Positions 1 to 8,468 of a DNA stretch of 64,000 nt are shown piece by piece (the first letter of the stretch is position 1; every line of letters starts with the position of its first letter). Location of the stretch: positions 186,001 through 250,000 of the forward strand of contig CBDEFR010000009.1 in NCBI GenBank assembly GCA_965237505.1, given 5' to 3'. Source of the stretch: NVTR01 sp965237505. GTDB taxonomy: Bacteria; Pseudomonadota; Alphaproteobacteria; Rhodobacterales; Rhodobacteraceae. Both the position numbers and the translations under genes were made by a program. The notes beneath the pieces were generated by a model that was not told the DNA's origin, made no database searches, and was given only the letters and a program-made list of their open reading frames with translations.

Positions 1-311
1 GCCCCTTCAGGCATCCAATCCTGAATGCTGTCCAGTAACTCTTTTTGGAGAGAAAACCCAATATTGCCTTTTGTCTTGCGCACGCGCCAAGCCACAGGCA
101 AGGCGCGATCACGCATGCGCACTGACAGCATCAAGACTTCATGTCCGTCATTGATACGGCTTTGATCCATCATCAAAACGATGGTCTCTCCGTTGGAGGC
201 CAAACGGGTGAATACATCTCCAGCATAGGCCTGCATGATTTCCGCGCAATCAATGTGGGAATTGCTCAAAACACGGGAACCATACTGGTACCGATGATCT
301 TTTGTGCCAAT
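1..311 (-). pseudogene. IS4-type transposase, internal fragment
   Basis: Reading the minus strand from 311 to 1 gives an open frame of about 103 residues with no start, containing IGNIGTKDHRYQYGSRVLSN and later VLMMDQSRINDGHEVLMLSV. This resembles the part of an IS4-family DDE transposase around its first catalytic Asp (in the MDQS stretch). The frame begins exactly where IS1595 copy 1 ends and runs off the window. A short N-terminal piece of what is probably the same gene lies beyond the IS1595 copy at 1407-1474. The family call rests on remembered resemblance, not on a search. Confidence 0.6.
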
Positions 312-1405
312 GTTGCCTATCCGGTTAACGCCCATGACCGCTACATGTAGGGTGCCGCCACTCTCCCGAGTAAAGCTCGGCATAGGTTGGAGCAGAGGTG
401 TCGCCCGCGATGCCGAGCAATGAGCGGAAGGCGTTGAACGGGTAGAACCGCCTGTTGAAGCGGAAGGTGAACTCGTTGAGGTAGGCTTGTAGGTGCTGGT
501 GGCTAACGCCGTGGTGGATACCGATCAGCCACGTCTTCAGGTTGGCGAAAACCAGATGGATGATCGGCAGGTATTGCTCGGCAACCTCTGGATCACCACA
601 CTCGGCAACAGCGAAGTGCTCATAGCCGCGCTTACCGAGGCCAGCATAGCCGCTCCAATCGTCAGTAACGATCAGCGATCCCGGCGCGACGGTGCTCTCG
701 ACGAACCCACAGAGCGACTCGGCGCTACGGTCGAGCACGACGGCGAGCCGAACGCGTCCGGCATAGCGTCCGTCTTTCCGGTTGTCGAGCTTGGTGCCCG
801 GCTTTCGATGACGCACCTCGATGGCACAGGAGACGGGAACCTTGTGGTGAACACCACGGCCTTCCCCACGCGTTCGCCCGCCAACCCAGGTTTCGTCCAC
901 CTCAACATGGTTCTTGGGCTGTCCACCGATCCTGTCTTGGTTGGGCCGCACCATGCCCGAGCGGAGCTTGTGGAGAATTTGAAAGGCCGTCTCGTAGCGC
1001 GAAAGACCAAGTTGCCGCTGAAACTGCACGGCGGACATGCCGGGCGTCTGACTGGCGACCAGATAAGCGGCCCAGAACCAGACGTTCAGCGGAGTGTGGC
1101 TACGCTCCATCACTGTTCCCACCGTCAGCCCGGTGTTCTGGCGGCACTTGCGGCAGCGCAGGACGCCAGGGCGGTTTTCAAAGTGGAACGGCTCTCCCGC
1201 CGTGCCGCAGTGCGGGCAGGCAAAGCCGTCTCCCCAGCGGGCTTTCTCCAGGTAGGCGGCGCAGGCCGCATCATCGGGGAAAAGTCGCTGGAACTCGGGT
1301 AGCGAATGCGGGAATGGGAGATCGGCGCGGTCGAGAACATCCATGGCGCGCTCCCCTATATCCGGTTTGCGCCCATTCTAGCCCTAGTGGGTGTGGGTGT
1401 AGACC
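312..1405 (-). mobile_element. IS1595-family element, copy 1 (right end lost)
   Basis: This is the first of three copies also seen at 24126-25233 and 33111-34218. The left terminus reads TTGCCTATCCGGTTAAC like the others, but position 312 is G instead of C. The right part matches the other copies up to about 1405 (GTGGGTGTGGGTGTAGACC) and then diverges, so the terminal inverted repeat AACCGGATAGGCAAG is missing. No target duplication can be seen. It sits inside an IS4-type transposase gene. Loss of one terminus should make this copy immobile. Confidence 0.9.
325..1344 (-). CDS. IS1595-family (ISXO2-like) transposase
   Basis: A DDE transposase of 339 residues that would cut and paste its element. 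Residues 30-70 hold a zinc ribbon (CPHCG then CRKC) typical of IS1595 transposases. The ISXO2-like catalytic domain follows, with EVDETWVGG, the second acidic stretch VTDDWSGY and a C-terminal NEFTFRFNRR. Compared with copies 2 and 3 it lacks one codon after GGRTR, the three-base difference at about 874, and has D for E near residue 8. The frame is otherwise intact, but the element lacks its right inverted repeat, so it could only act on the other copies. Confidence 0.93.
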   Translation of the reverse strand: MDVLDRADLPFPHSLPEFQRLFPDDAACAAYLEKARWGDGFACPHCGTAGEPFHFENRPGVLRCRKCRQNTGLTVGTVMERSHTPLNVWFWAAYLVASQTPGMSAVQFQRQLGLSRYETAFQILHKLRSGMVRPNQDRIGGQPKNHVEVDETWVGGRTRGEGRGVHHKVPVSCAIEVRHRKPGTKLDNRKDGRYAGRVRLAVVLDRSAESLCGFVESTVAPGSLIVTDDWSGYAGLGKRGYEHFAVAECGDPEVAEQYLPIIHLVFANLKTWLIGIHHGVSHQHLQAYLNEFTFRFNRRFYPFNAFRSLLGIAGDTSAPTYAELYSGEWRHPTCSGHGR

Positions 1406-1406
1406 T

Positions 1407-1541
1407 AACTCGCCCTCCGTCGCTCTTGAGCAAGCGCTCAGCGTCTCATGAACAACCCTATCCGACTTTCTCATATGACGTGTTTTAACCGGAATATTTC
1501 TTTGTCTGATTTTCGGAGTTTTTCAACAGAATAGGCCCAAA
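1407..1541 (-). pseudogene. 5' end remnant of an IS4-type element
   Basis: Read on the minus strand, the segment begins at about 1541 with GGGCCTATTCTGTTGAAAAA, which looks like an IS terminal repeat. It then gives a short frame from 1474 starting MRKSDRVVHETLSACSRATE, which stops at the damaged end of IS1595 copy 1. The same terminal motif, slightly changed, occurs at 25915-25935 beside a transposase C-terminus. I infer that this is the N-terminus of the transposase whose middle lies at 1-311, with IS1595 copy 1 inserted and some bases lost at the junction. Confidence 0.5.
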
Positions 1542-1569
1542 GCAAGCGCTCCATCAGCATTTCGTGCCG

Positions 1570-1854
1570 TCAAATACTGAGCTGTTTCGCCAGATGCCAT
1601 ACCTCACTGGTAAGCCGTTGCAGTTTGTTGTTCTCAAACTTGGTTGTTTCCAGAATCAGGTCATTCAAAGAACCAATGCCGCCATACAGACCGAGAACAT
1701 GATCAACGCTCCAGCCATCAGAATTTTCGGCCGCAATGCGAGACTTCTTGATCTTTTCTGCCCAAAAATTCGATCCATGAGCTTCGAGAAGCTGCTCAAG
1801 TTCCAGGAGCTTGCCTGCAAAAGCAATGACGTCGGGATGGATTTTGTCAGTCAT
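1570..1854 (-). CDS. Small hypothetical protein, DUF6966-like
   Basis: A 94-residue soluble protein, predicted helical, with the sequence features LLEAHGSNFWAEKI near residue 25 and GLYGGIGSLNDLIL near residue 58. This pattern (helix with HG..xWAE, then a glycine-rich GGxGSLNDL turn) recalls the DUF6966 family, whose function is unknown. No signal peptide, membrane segment or metal-binding motif is seen. It stands alone between the IS remnant and the nitrile hydratase gene on the same strand, with about 130 bp to the latter. The domain call is from memory and moderate. Confidence 0.6.
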   Translation of the reverse strand: MTDKIHPDVIAFAGKLLELEQLLEAHGSNFWAEKIKKSRIAAENSDGWSVDHVLGLYGGIGSLNDLILETTKFENNKLQRLTSEVWHLAKQLSI

Positions 1855-1987
1855 GGATTGCTGCTATGGTCCGAGTGAATGAGAAACCAAATTGTATGGC
1901 GAATGCAATTGTATGACGCAATGCCAATAAACGAATATGGCGCTAAGCCAACATTCCCGAATGATTGGCCAGCAAAGTTGGTTTTGG

Positions 1988-2626
1988 TTATCCGCGGGAC
2001 CTCAGGTCGCGATCCGTGCCGATCATTGAGTTGCGGGTGACGATGGCGGCCAAGGCGTCTGCGTCCCAGCCATCGGTTCCCGCTGGGCGCTGCGGGATCA
2101 CGATGTAGCGCACTTCGGCGGTGCTGTCCCTGACGCGCACACCGACATCGTCGGGCAATTCAACCCCGAATTCCACCAGAACTGCGCGTGGTTCGCGCAC
2201 CGAGCGGGCGCGGTATTCGGCGGATTTATACCATGCCGGTGACATGCCGAGGATCGAGAACGGGTAGCAGGAACATAAGGTGCAGACCACCAAATTATGC
2301 ATGTCGGCGGTGTTTTCGACAGCCTGCAAGTGGCCGGTGGCGCTGCCCTGAAAACCGAAATCTTTGATCGCCTGGTTGGCGTTGTCCAGCAGGCGGGCCT
2401 TGAATGCCGGATCTGTCCAGGCACGGGCGATGACCTGGGCGCCGCGCATTGGGCCGATATGGTCGGCGTAGGCCTCGACCCAGGCGTCCAGCGTTTCCGG
2501 CGCCACAAGGCCGCGTTCCACGGCCAGACTTTCCAGCGCTTTGACGCGCAGGGCAGGATCGGACGGCAAGTGGCTGTGCAGGTGCCGGTGGAGTTCAGCG
2601 GCCTGTTCTGAATCAAATGTTGCCAT
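1988..2626 (-). CDS. nthA: Nitrile hydratase alpha subunit, cobalt type (orphan)
   Basis: A 212-residue alpha subunit, which normally pairs with a beta subunit to hydrate nitriles to amides. The metal-binding loop at about residue 114 reads VCTLCSCY. Thr in the third position is the signature of the cobalt-type enzyme, where iron-type enzymes have Ser. Further family features are the following MSPAWYKSAEYR segment and VREPRAVLVEFG. The start is supported by AAAGGGGA about seven bases upstream. No beta subunit or cobalt activator gene lies in the window: the downstream side carries a small unrelated gene and IS debris. Thiocyanate hydrolase gamma subunit is a related alternative. Confidence 0.85.
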   Translation of the reverse strand: MATFDSEQAAELHRHLHSHLPSDPALRVKALESLAVERGLVAPETLDAWVEAYADHIGPMRGAQVIARAWTDPAFKARLLDNANQAIKDFGFQGSATGHLQAVENTADMHNLVVCTLCSCYPFSILGMSPAWYKSAEYRARSVREPRAVLVEFGVELPDDVGVRVRDSTAEVRYIVIPQRPAGTDGWDADALAAIVTRNSMIGTDRDLRSRG

Positions 2627-2759
2627 GAAATCCCCTTTGTGCGGACAAATGAAGGTTTTAACCTTTTGGTGTCAAGTTTGCTCTGCAAGGTGCGCGGTTT
2701 GACAATCGCTCTGCGCACAGCCCAGAAATGAACGGTGACTTTTGACAAGGACCGCGAAA

Positions 2760-3392
2760 ATGCCAGTGGCACGAGCTGACCAACGCATCGGCCTGCTGGG
2801 TGGATCGTTCGACCCGCCGCACGCCGGGCATGCTCATATCACCCGCGAGGCGCTGAAGCGGTTTCGGCTGGATCAGGTTTGGTGGCTGGTCAGCCCCGGC
2901 AATCCGCTGAAGGCAGGGGCGCCGGCGCCGTTGGCTGAGCGTGTGGCGGCGGCACGCGCAGTGATCGATCATCCGCGAGTGCGGATCAGCGATTTTGAGG
3001 CCCGTGCGGGCACCCGGTTCACCGCCGAAACCTTGGCGGCGCTGATGGCCCGCAATCCGGGCGTGCGGTTTGTCTGGTTGATGGGCGCTGATAATCTGGC
3101 GCAACTGCATCGCTGGCAGAACTGGCGCTGGATCATGAATAATGTTCCGGTCGGCGTGCTGGCGCGGCCCGCAGGCCGGATTTCGGCGCGGACCTCGGCT
3201 GCCGCGAACCGTTATGCGCGGTATCGTTTGCGCGGGCGCGAGGCGGCGTTGCTGGCGCAGATGGAGCCACCGGCGTGGTGTTTTATCAACCTGCCGATGG
3301 TCGAATTGTCGTCGTCCGAAATCCGGGCGCGCGGCGAGTGGCGCGCGCGGGCTTGCCTGCGGGCGGCCAAGCCGGTTAACTCTGCCAGATGA
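2760..3392 (+). CDS. nadD: Nicotinate-nucleotide adenylyltransferase
   Basis: Transfers AMP from ATP to nicotinate mononucleotide in NAD synthesis. The nucleotidyltransferase signature is clear: GLLGGSFDPPHAGHAHI near the N-terminus carries the (H/T)xGH-type ATP site, and LPMVELSSSEIRAR near the C-terminus is the second conserved block (SSSxIR). The frame can be extended to a TTG at 2742, but the ATG at 2760 has AAGGA at a good distance, so about 210 residues is preferred. It overlaps the dacB-like start by ATGA at 3389-3392, implying translational coupling. Confidence 0.93.
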   Translation: MPVARADQRIGLLGGSFDPPHAGHAHITREALKRFRLDQVWWLVSPGNPLKAGAPAPLAERVAAARAVIDHPRVRISDFEARAGTRFTAETLAALMARNPGVRFVWLMGADNLAQLHRWQNWRWIMNNVPVGVLARPAGRISARTSAAANRYARYRLRGREAALLAQMEPPAWCFINLPMVELSSSEIRARGEWRARACLRAAKPVNSAR

Positions 3393-4889
3393 AGCGCAGG
3401 TCGGTATCGAATTTCTCGCGACGCGCGGTGCTCGCTGGTCTGGCGGCCGGGATCGGGCGATCGGCGCTGGCCAAGGCGCCGCCGGTCTCGCCGGTGCCGC
3501 TGGCACGGCCCAAGACCCTGAAAACAGTTTCGATGGCCGGCGCGGAAGATCTGATCGCGCGCGCGCGCCTGGGCGGCAAGATCGGATTTGTGCTGAGCGA
3601 CGCGCGCACCGGGCAGGTTCTGGAGGCCAAAAACCCGCTCCTTGGCTTGCCGCCGGCAAGTGTGCTCAAGGCGATCACGGCGCAGTATGCGCTGGAAACC
3701 CTGGGCCCGGCGCATGTCTTTACCACCCGCCTGATCGGCACCGGGCCGATGTTGAACGGGCGGCTTGAGGGTGATCTGGTGCTGCTGGGCGGCGGTGATC
3801 CGACGCTGAACACAAACGGGCTGGCCGAGATGGCGGCAGCGCTGAAATCGGCTGGTTTGCGCCAGGTTGCCGGGCGGTTTCTGGTGCATGGCGGGCAGCT
3901 GCCGCATGTTGACCGGATCGATGCCGACCAGCCGGATTATCTGGGCTTTAACCCGGCGGTTTCCGGGCTGAACCTGAATTACAACCGAATCTATTTCGAA
4001 TGGAAAAAGGCCGCCGGCGCCTACACCGTGACTATGGACGCGAGTTCGGCCCGGTTTCGGCCCGAGGTGGCGCTGGCGCAGATGCAGATCGCCGATCGCA
4101 GGTATCCGGTTTACACCTATTCCAAATGGCGGCGGCACCGAGAACTGGACGGTGGCGCGCGGCGCGTTGGGTAATGGCGGCGCGCGCTGGTTGCCGGTGC
4201 GCCAGCCAGAACTGTATGCGGGCGAGGTTTTTCAGATCCTTGCGGAAACGCACGGCATCACGCTGCGGGCGCCGGAACTGGCCACTGGCGGACATCGTGG
4301 CAAGGTTCTGGTCAGCCGGCACAGCCCGACGCTGGCGAAGTTGCTGAAGGGCATGTTGAAAAGCTCCAACAATCTGACCGCCGAGGTTGCCGGGCTGAGC
4401 GCAAGCTTGGCACGCGGCCGGGCGGTGAGCGGGTTGGCGGAGTCGGGAACGGAAATGGCGCGCTGGATGCGGGATCGTTTGCGCGCGCGAAAACCGCATT
4501 TTGTTGACCATTCCGGCTTGGGCGACGGCACTAGGCTAAGTGCGTCCGACATGGTGGCCGCGCTTGTTCGGCTGGGCCCGGACAGCACGCTTGCCTCGAT
4601 GCTCAAACAGGTGCCGGTGCGTGATGGCAAGGGCAATCTGCGCCAGGGCACGCCGGTGGAAATGCGCGCCAAGACCGGAACGCTGAATTTTGTCAGCGGT
4701 CTTGCGGGGTTCATTGCGCCCGAGGGCGGCCGGGACTTGGCGTTCGCGATTTTTGCCGCTGATCTGCCGCGCCGCCGCGCCATACCCGAGGCCGACCGGG
4801 AACGGCCGCGCGGCGCGCGAAGCTGGAGCAATCAGGCGCGCCGCTTGCAATGGGGGTTGGTTGACCGGTGGGTGGAGTTTTTTGGGTAG
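3389..4889 (+). pseudogene. dacB: D-alanyl-D-alanine carboxypeptidase (S13/PBP4 family), frameshifted
   Basis: Two overlapping frames, 3389-4174 and 4152-4889, together make one peptidase S13 protein. Frame one has a twin-arginine leader (NFSRRAVLAGLAAG) and the catalytic SxxK as SVLK (PPASVLKA). Frame two has the SxN motif (KSSNNL) and the KTG box (AKTGTLNF). The frame breaks near 4122: the bases TCCAAATGGCGG would read TCC AAT GGC GG if one A of the AAA were removed, restoring SNGGGTENWTVARGALGN. Everything else looks conserved, so a recent mutation or a sequencing error are both possible. It starts on the stop codon of nadD. Confidence 0.88.
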
Positions 4890-5059
4890 ATGCGTGGGCG
4901 ATTTTTCTGCGAAAAACCGGGCCTTCGGCGAGAGTATTTTGGCCAAAAAGAAACTGAAAAGGGTGCTGGTCAGGATGCGCCTGCGACCTGACGGTCATAA
5001 TCGGCGGCGTCAAACCAACCTTTTGAGGACTTGATTTTCAGGTCGCTGTCCAATTCCCA

Positions 5060-5368
5060 TTATTCCCAGCCGCCGACGCGCACGAAGTTTTTTGTTTCAG
5101 AGTGGTGGCCTTCCAGAGTCCAGACGAAAATGGCGTGATCGTCCGCGTCGCGAACGTCGTCACACTGGACGACCAGATCGGGAAATTCGGCGCAAAAACC
5201 GGCGGCCATTTCGGCGATTGCAGTGCGGCCCGAGAGCACGTCACCGCGATTTATGGCGATCTGCCCGTCTTCGGCGTAAAAGCCAGCAACGGCTTCGGGC
5301 ACGCCGGCGCTCCATGTTTTGGCGTAGTTGCTGGCGAATTCTTTTAGTTTTCCAGGATCGATGGACAT
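5060..5368 (-). CDS. NTF2-like / SnoaL-like protein
   Basis: A 102-residue protein with the cone-shaped NTF2/SnoaL pattern: an N-terminal helix (KLKEFASNYAKTWSAG), then FYAEDGQIAINRGDVLSGR, then strands ending DHAIFVWTLEGHHSETKNF. Members include small-molecule isomerases, cyclases and pure binding proteins, so no reaction can be assigned. The C-terminal GG-W ending suggests the protein may be slightly shorter than relatives. It stands about 35 bp from the TerB-like gene on the same strand and could be co-transcribed with it. Confidence 0.75.
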   Translation of the reverse strand: MSIDPGKLKEFASNYAKTWSAGVPEAVAGFYAEDGQIAINRGDVLSGRTAIAEMAAGFCAEFPDLVVQCDDVRDADDHAIFVWTLEGHHSETKNFVRVGGWE

Positions 5369-5404
5369 TCTGAGCTTTCTGCGTTGGGGTTTCCGGTTGC
5401 CAAC

Positions 5405-5827
5405 TTAAATCGTCATATGGCGCGCCCGGGCGCCGCGTTCGATGGCGGCGGCGTGCAGGCGGTCGATTGAGAGTTCATAGCGAATCTCTTCCAAAAGCCG
5501 CAGTTCGGCTTCCATCAACCTGCCGTCCGCCGCCGCCACATCGCAGGCCAGCGCGTAGGCGGTCTCGTTCAGTTTTTCCGGTAAGTTATCGCGGATCAGG
5601 CCGAACAGCGCGTCGAGCCCGTCTTCCACGGCGAACAGATCAAAGACGGTTTGGGACACCGGCTTGATCCGGTCAGTGTCATAGTCCGCGAACACCGGCA
5701 GATGGTTCACGATCGCCTCGATCGTCACCAGCTCTGCGGTGCGGATGTTTTCGTCTGATGCAGAGACCGCCATCATCAGGGCAATCAGGCAGTCTTCGGC
5801 GGTTAGGGAATGCGCAATATCGGTCAT
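5405..5827 (-). CDS. TerB-like tellurite resistance family protein
   Basis: A 140-residue all-helical protein with TerB-like features: an early SASDENIRTAELVTIEAIV helix pair and a second repeat AYALACDVAAADGRLMEAEL, each with the acidic D/E pattern thought to bind metal. The frame is open up to 6040, but the start at 5827 (MTDIAHSL) is preferred because AGGAAG lies just upstream and because the longer version would overlap the lysS region. No other ter genes are present, so a tellurite role should not be assumed. It is divergent from lysS with about 115 bp between the chosen starts. Confidence 0.8.
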   Translation of the reverse strand: MTDIAHSLTAEDCLIALMMAVSASDENIRTAELVTIEAIVNHLPVFADYDTDRIKPVSQTVFDLFAVEDGLDALFGLIRDNLPEKLNETAYALACDVAAADGRLMEAELRLLEEIRYELSIDRLHAAAIERGARARHMTI

Positions 5828-5942
5828 GGCGGAACTTCCTGGTCTCGAAGTGTTGGCGTGCAGATTATTGACGCGCGGCGCCTGCGGCAATAGGGGTTTT
5901 GATCTGAACGCTATGTGCCAAAATTTCGGCGAAAGATGTGAA

Positions 5943-7532
5943 ATGTGGGATCTGCGCGACGCTGCAATGAATTCGAAAGCCTGGCCCTTTGCCGAAGCCC
6001 GGCGGGTTTTGAAACGCTGTGAAAAGCTTGCATCTGACAAGGGATCTGTGCTGTTTGAGACCGGCTATGGGCCGTCTGGATTGCCGCATATCGGGACCTT
6101 TGGCGAAGTGCTGCGCACGACAATGGTGCGCCGTGCGTTTGAGATCATTTCGGACATTCCGACCAAGCTGTTGTGCTTTTCAGATGACATGGACGGATTG
6201 CGCAAAGTGCCCGCGAATGTGCCAAATCAGGCGCAAATGCACGAGGATCTGGGTCTGCCGCTGACCCGGGTGCGCGACCCGTTCGGCACGCACGACAGTT
6301 TCGGGGCGCATAACAATGCGCGCCTGCAGGCGTTTCTGGATGGGTTTGGTTTTGAGTATGAGTTTGCGTCGTCAACGCAGTACTACGCGGAAGGCAGGTT
6401 TGACGAGGCATTGTTGAGTGTATTGCAGCGCTTTGACAGCATCATGGAGATCATGATCCCGAGCCTTGGCGGGGTGCAGGCAGACCGCGTGAAAACCTAT
6501 TCGCCGTTCCTGCCGGTCAGTCCGAAAACCGGCCATGTGCTGCAGGTGGCGACGCTGGAGCGAAATGTCGGCAAAGGCACGATCGTCTACCGCGAACCGG
6601 ACGGCGAGGCGATCGAGGTGTCGGTGACCGGCGGCCATGTCAAGCTGCAGTGGAAGCCCGACTGGGGCATGCGCTGGGCGGCATTGGGGGTGGATTACGA
6701 GATGTATGGTAAGGATCTGATCCCGTCTGCCGAACTGAGTTCGAAGATCTGCCGCGCTTTGGGCGCGCCGGCGCCGGAGTTGTATAACTATGAACTGTTC
6801 CTGGATGAGGTGGGGCAGAAAATATCCAAGTCAAAGGGCAACGGTCTGTGGATGGAAGAGTGGCTGACCTATGCGGCGCCGGAATCGATGAGCTATTTCA
6901 TGTATCAAAAGCCGAAAACCGCGAAACGGATGTATTTTGATGTGATCCCGAAGGCGGTAGACGACTATCACCAGCAGTTACGGGCCTACCGCGATCAGGA
7001 TGCGGCGGCGCGGCTGAACAACCCGGTGTTTCATATTCATGGCCGCGATGTGCCGGCGTCCAACATGGTGGTGCCGTTTGCGATGCTGCTCAATCTGGCG
7101 GCGGTATCTGCGGCCGAGGACAAAGCGCGGATGTGGGGCTTCATTCAGCGTTACGCGCCAGCGGCGACGCCGGCAACCCACCCTGATCTGGATGCAGCAG
7201 CCGGGTTTGCGGTGCGCTATTACAATGATTTTGTGAAGCCGGGGCGCAAGTTCCGGCTGGCCGATGAGCGCGAGCGCGCGGCGCTGGAGGATTTGCTAGG
7301 CCGGTTGCGGGGCTGGGACGGCGACGCGGAGGCCGAAATGCTGCAGACGATGGTCTTTGCGGTGGGCAAGGCGCATGGGTTTGAGCCACTGCGGGATTGG
7401 TTCACAGCACTCTATGAGGTTCTTCTTGGGGCCAGTCAGGGGCCACGGTTTGGCGGGTTTATTGCACTTTACGGGGTGGAACAGACGGTTGGCTTGATTG
7501 AGGCCGGGCTTGCGGGCAGGCTGGTCGGGTAG
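5943..7532 (+). CDS. lysS: Lysyl-tRNA synthetase, class I
   Basis: Charges tRNA-Lys. It is the archaeal-type class I enzyme that most Alphaproteobacteria use. The HIGH-like motif is in GPSGLPHIGTFGEV and the KMSKS-like motif is KISKSKGNGL, followed by the usual anticodon-binding helical C-terminus. The open frame runs back to 5739, but the family normally begins with a short xDLRDAA segment, here MWDLRDAAMNSKAWPF at 5943. That gives 529 residues and avoids overlap with the divergent terB-like gene. No frameshift is seen. A small TfoX-like gene follows 15 bp downstream. Confidence 0.95.
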   Translation: MWDLRDAAMNSKAWPFAEARRVLKRCEKLASDKGSVLFETGYGPSGLPHIGTFGEVLRTTMVRRAFEIISDIPTKLLCFSDDMDGLRKVPANVPNQAQMHEDLGLPLTRVRDPFGTHDSFGAHNNARLQAFLDGFGFEYEFASSTQYYAEGRFDEALLSVLQRFDSIMEIMIPSLGGVQADRVKTYSPFLPVSPKTGHVLQVATLERNVGKGTIVYREPDGEAIEVSVTGGHVKLQWKPDWGMRWAALGVDYEMYGKDLIPSAELSSKICRALGAPAPELYNYELFLDEVGQKISKSKGNGLWMEEWLTYAAPESMSYFMYQKPKTAKRMYFDVIPKAVDDYHQQLRAYRDQDAAARLNNPVFHIHGRDVPASNMVVPFAMLLNLAAVSAAEDKARMWGFIQRYAPAATPATHPDLDAAAGFAVRYYNDFVKPGRKFRLADERERAALEDLLGRLRGWDGDAEAEMLQTMVFAVGKAHGFEPLRDWFTALYEVLLGASQGPRFGGFIALYGVEQTVGLIEAGLAGRLVG

Positions 7533-7547
7533 CTTGAGGGAGTGACC

Positions 7548-7889
7548 ATGCGAGACCGGGTTGTCGAGATTTATCAAAGACTGGTGGCCGATTATGACGA
7601 CCTGAGGGTCAAGGGTAAGAAAACCGCCTATACGGCGATGAATGGCAACATGTTTTCGTTTGTCGATGCCGAGGGGCTGATGTGTATTCGGCTGGGTAAG
7701 AAGGACAAGGCGGCGTTTGAAGCGGAACATGGCACCGGCGATGTGATCCAGTATGGTGCGGTGATGCGGGGGTATGTGCCGGTGCCGGTGGCGATGCTGG
7801 ACGATTTGGCGGCGTTGCGGGTCGTGTTTGCGCTGAGTGTGGCCAATGCAAGGGCCTTGAAGCCGAAGCCAACGAAAAAGAAGAAATAG
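7548..7889 (+). CDS. TfoX N-terminal domain-like protein
   Basis: A protein of about 113 residues, with TAMNGNMFSFVDAEGLMCIR and MRGYVPVPVAMLDD resembling the single-domain TfoX_N (Sxy-like) fold, and a lysine-rich tail (KPKPTKKKK). The ATG at 7548 is favoured over the GTG at 7542 because GAGGGAG then sits at proper spacing. Genes of this kind are common small accessories; a competence role is not implied. It follows lysS closely and is ended by a hairpin terminator at 7890, so the two may form one transcript. Confidence 0.65.
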   Translation: MRDRVVEIYQRLVADYDDLRVKGKKTAYTAMNGNMFSFVDAEGLMCIRLGKKDKAAFEAEHGTGDVIQYGAVMRGYVPVPVAMLDDLAALRVVFALSVANARALKPKPTKKKK

Positions 7890-7912
7890 AGCGCCGTGCG
7901 GCGCATTTTTTG
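7890..7912 (+). terminator. Rho-independent terminator after lysS-tfoX-like
   Basis: GCGCCGTGCGGCGC forms a short GC-rich hairpin starting directly after the stop codon, followed by ATTTTTT. Stem of five base pairs and a T run make a plausible intrinsic terminator for the lysS transcript. Confidence 0.7.
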
Positions 7913-8057
7913 GCCGCACTTCGTGCGATTTCCGCTCCGCTCGGGAAGTATTTTTGAACAAGAGATGGCTGCAATTTGCGGGCTTCGGGGATCTGCGATA
8001 TTTGACGCGGGCGCGCAATGGACTAGCCTTAGCCAAACGGTTTTGAGAGCGATTGTA

Positions 8058-8468
8058 ATGCGGCGAATGATACTTGTGACACTGGTGGTCGTGGCGGGGG
8101 CGCTGTCGGTTTTTGCGCAGGAGGCGCGCAATGTGGCGATCGAGGGCACGATTCAGAGCCAGATCGATGCGTTTCAGGTGGATGATTTTGCCGCCGCTTT
8201 TGCGTTTGCCAGCCTCAATATCCGGCGGATATTTGGCAGTTCGGATAATTTTGGCAGCATGGTCCGGCAGGGCTATCCGATGGTCTGGCGGCCTGCTGAA
8301 GTGCGGTTTCTGGAGTTGCAGGAGTTGGACGGGCGGATGGTTCAGCGCGTCATGATCCGTGATCAGGCTGGTGTATTTCACGTGCTGGAATACCAGATGC
8401 AGCCCGGCCCCGATGGCTGGCAGATCAACGGGGTTCGCATTGTGCCGCAGGCAGAGGTTGGCGCTTAG
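8058..8468 (+). CDS. DUF4864-like exported protein
   Basis: A protein of 136 residues with an N-terminal signal peptide (MRRMILVTLVVVAGALSVFA, cleavage after FAQ or nearby). The mature domain has IQSQIDAFQVDDFAAAFAFA and FGSMVRQGYPMVWRP, then VMIRDQAGVFHVLEYQMQ, ending GWQINGVRI. This is the layout of DUF4864 proteins, an NTF2-like exported family of unknown role. The frame is open to 7896, but the ATG at 8058 is chosen because it puts the signal peptide at the N-terminus. Its stop overlaps the stop of the convergent gene at 8465 by four bases. Confidence 0.75.
   Translation: MRRMILVTLVVVAGALSVFAQEARNVAIEGTIQSQIDAFQVDDFAAAFAFASLNIRRIFGSSDNFGSMVRQGYPMVWRPAEVRFLELQELDGRMVQRVMIRDQAGVFHVLEYQMQPGPDGWQINGVRIVPQAEVGA

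Noticed and set aside
493..1302. 269-residue plus-strand frame, seen again at 24240-25052 (minus) and 33292-34104 (plus)
   Set aside because: It is the exact antisense of the IS1595 transposase in each copy, is conserved only because the element is, and has no family resemblance.
2658..3659. 333-residue minus-strand frame
   Set aside because: It overlaps nadD and the start of dacB on the other strand and has shadow-type Arg/Pro/Gln-rich composition.
5739..5942. 68-residue N-terminal extension of lysS
   Set aside because: It overlaps the terB-like gene in antisense, and class I LysRS proteins start close to the DLRDAA segment.
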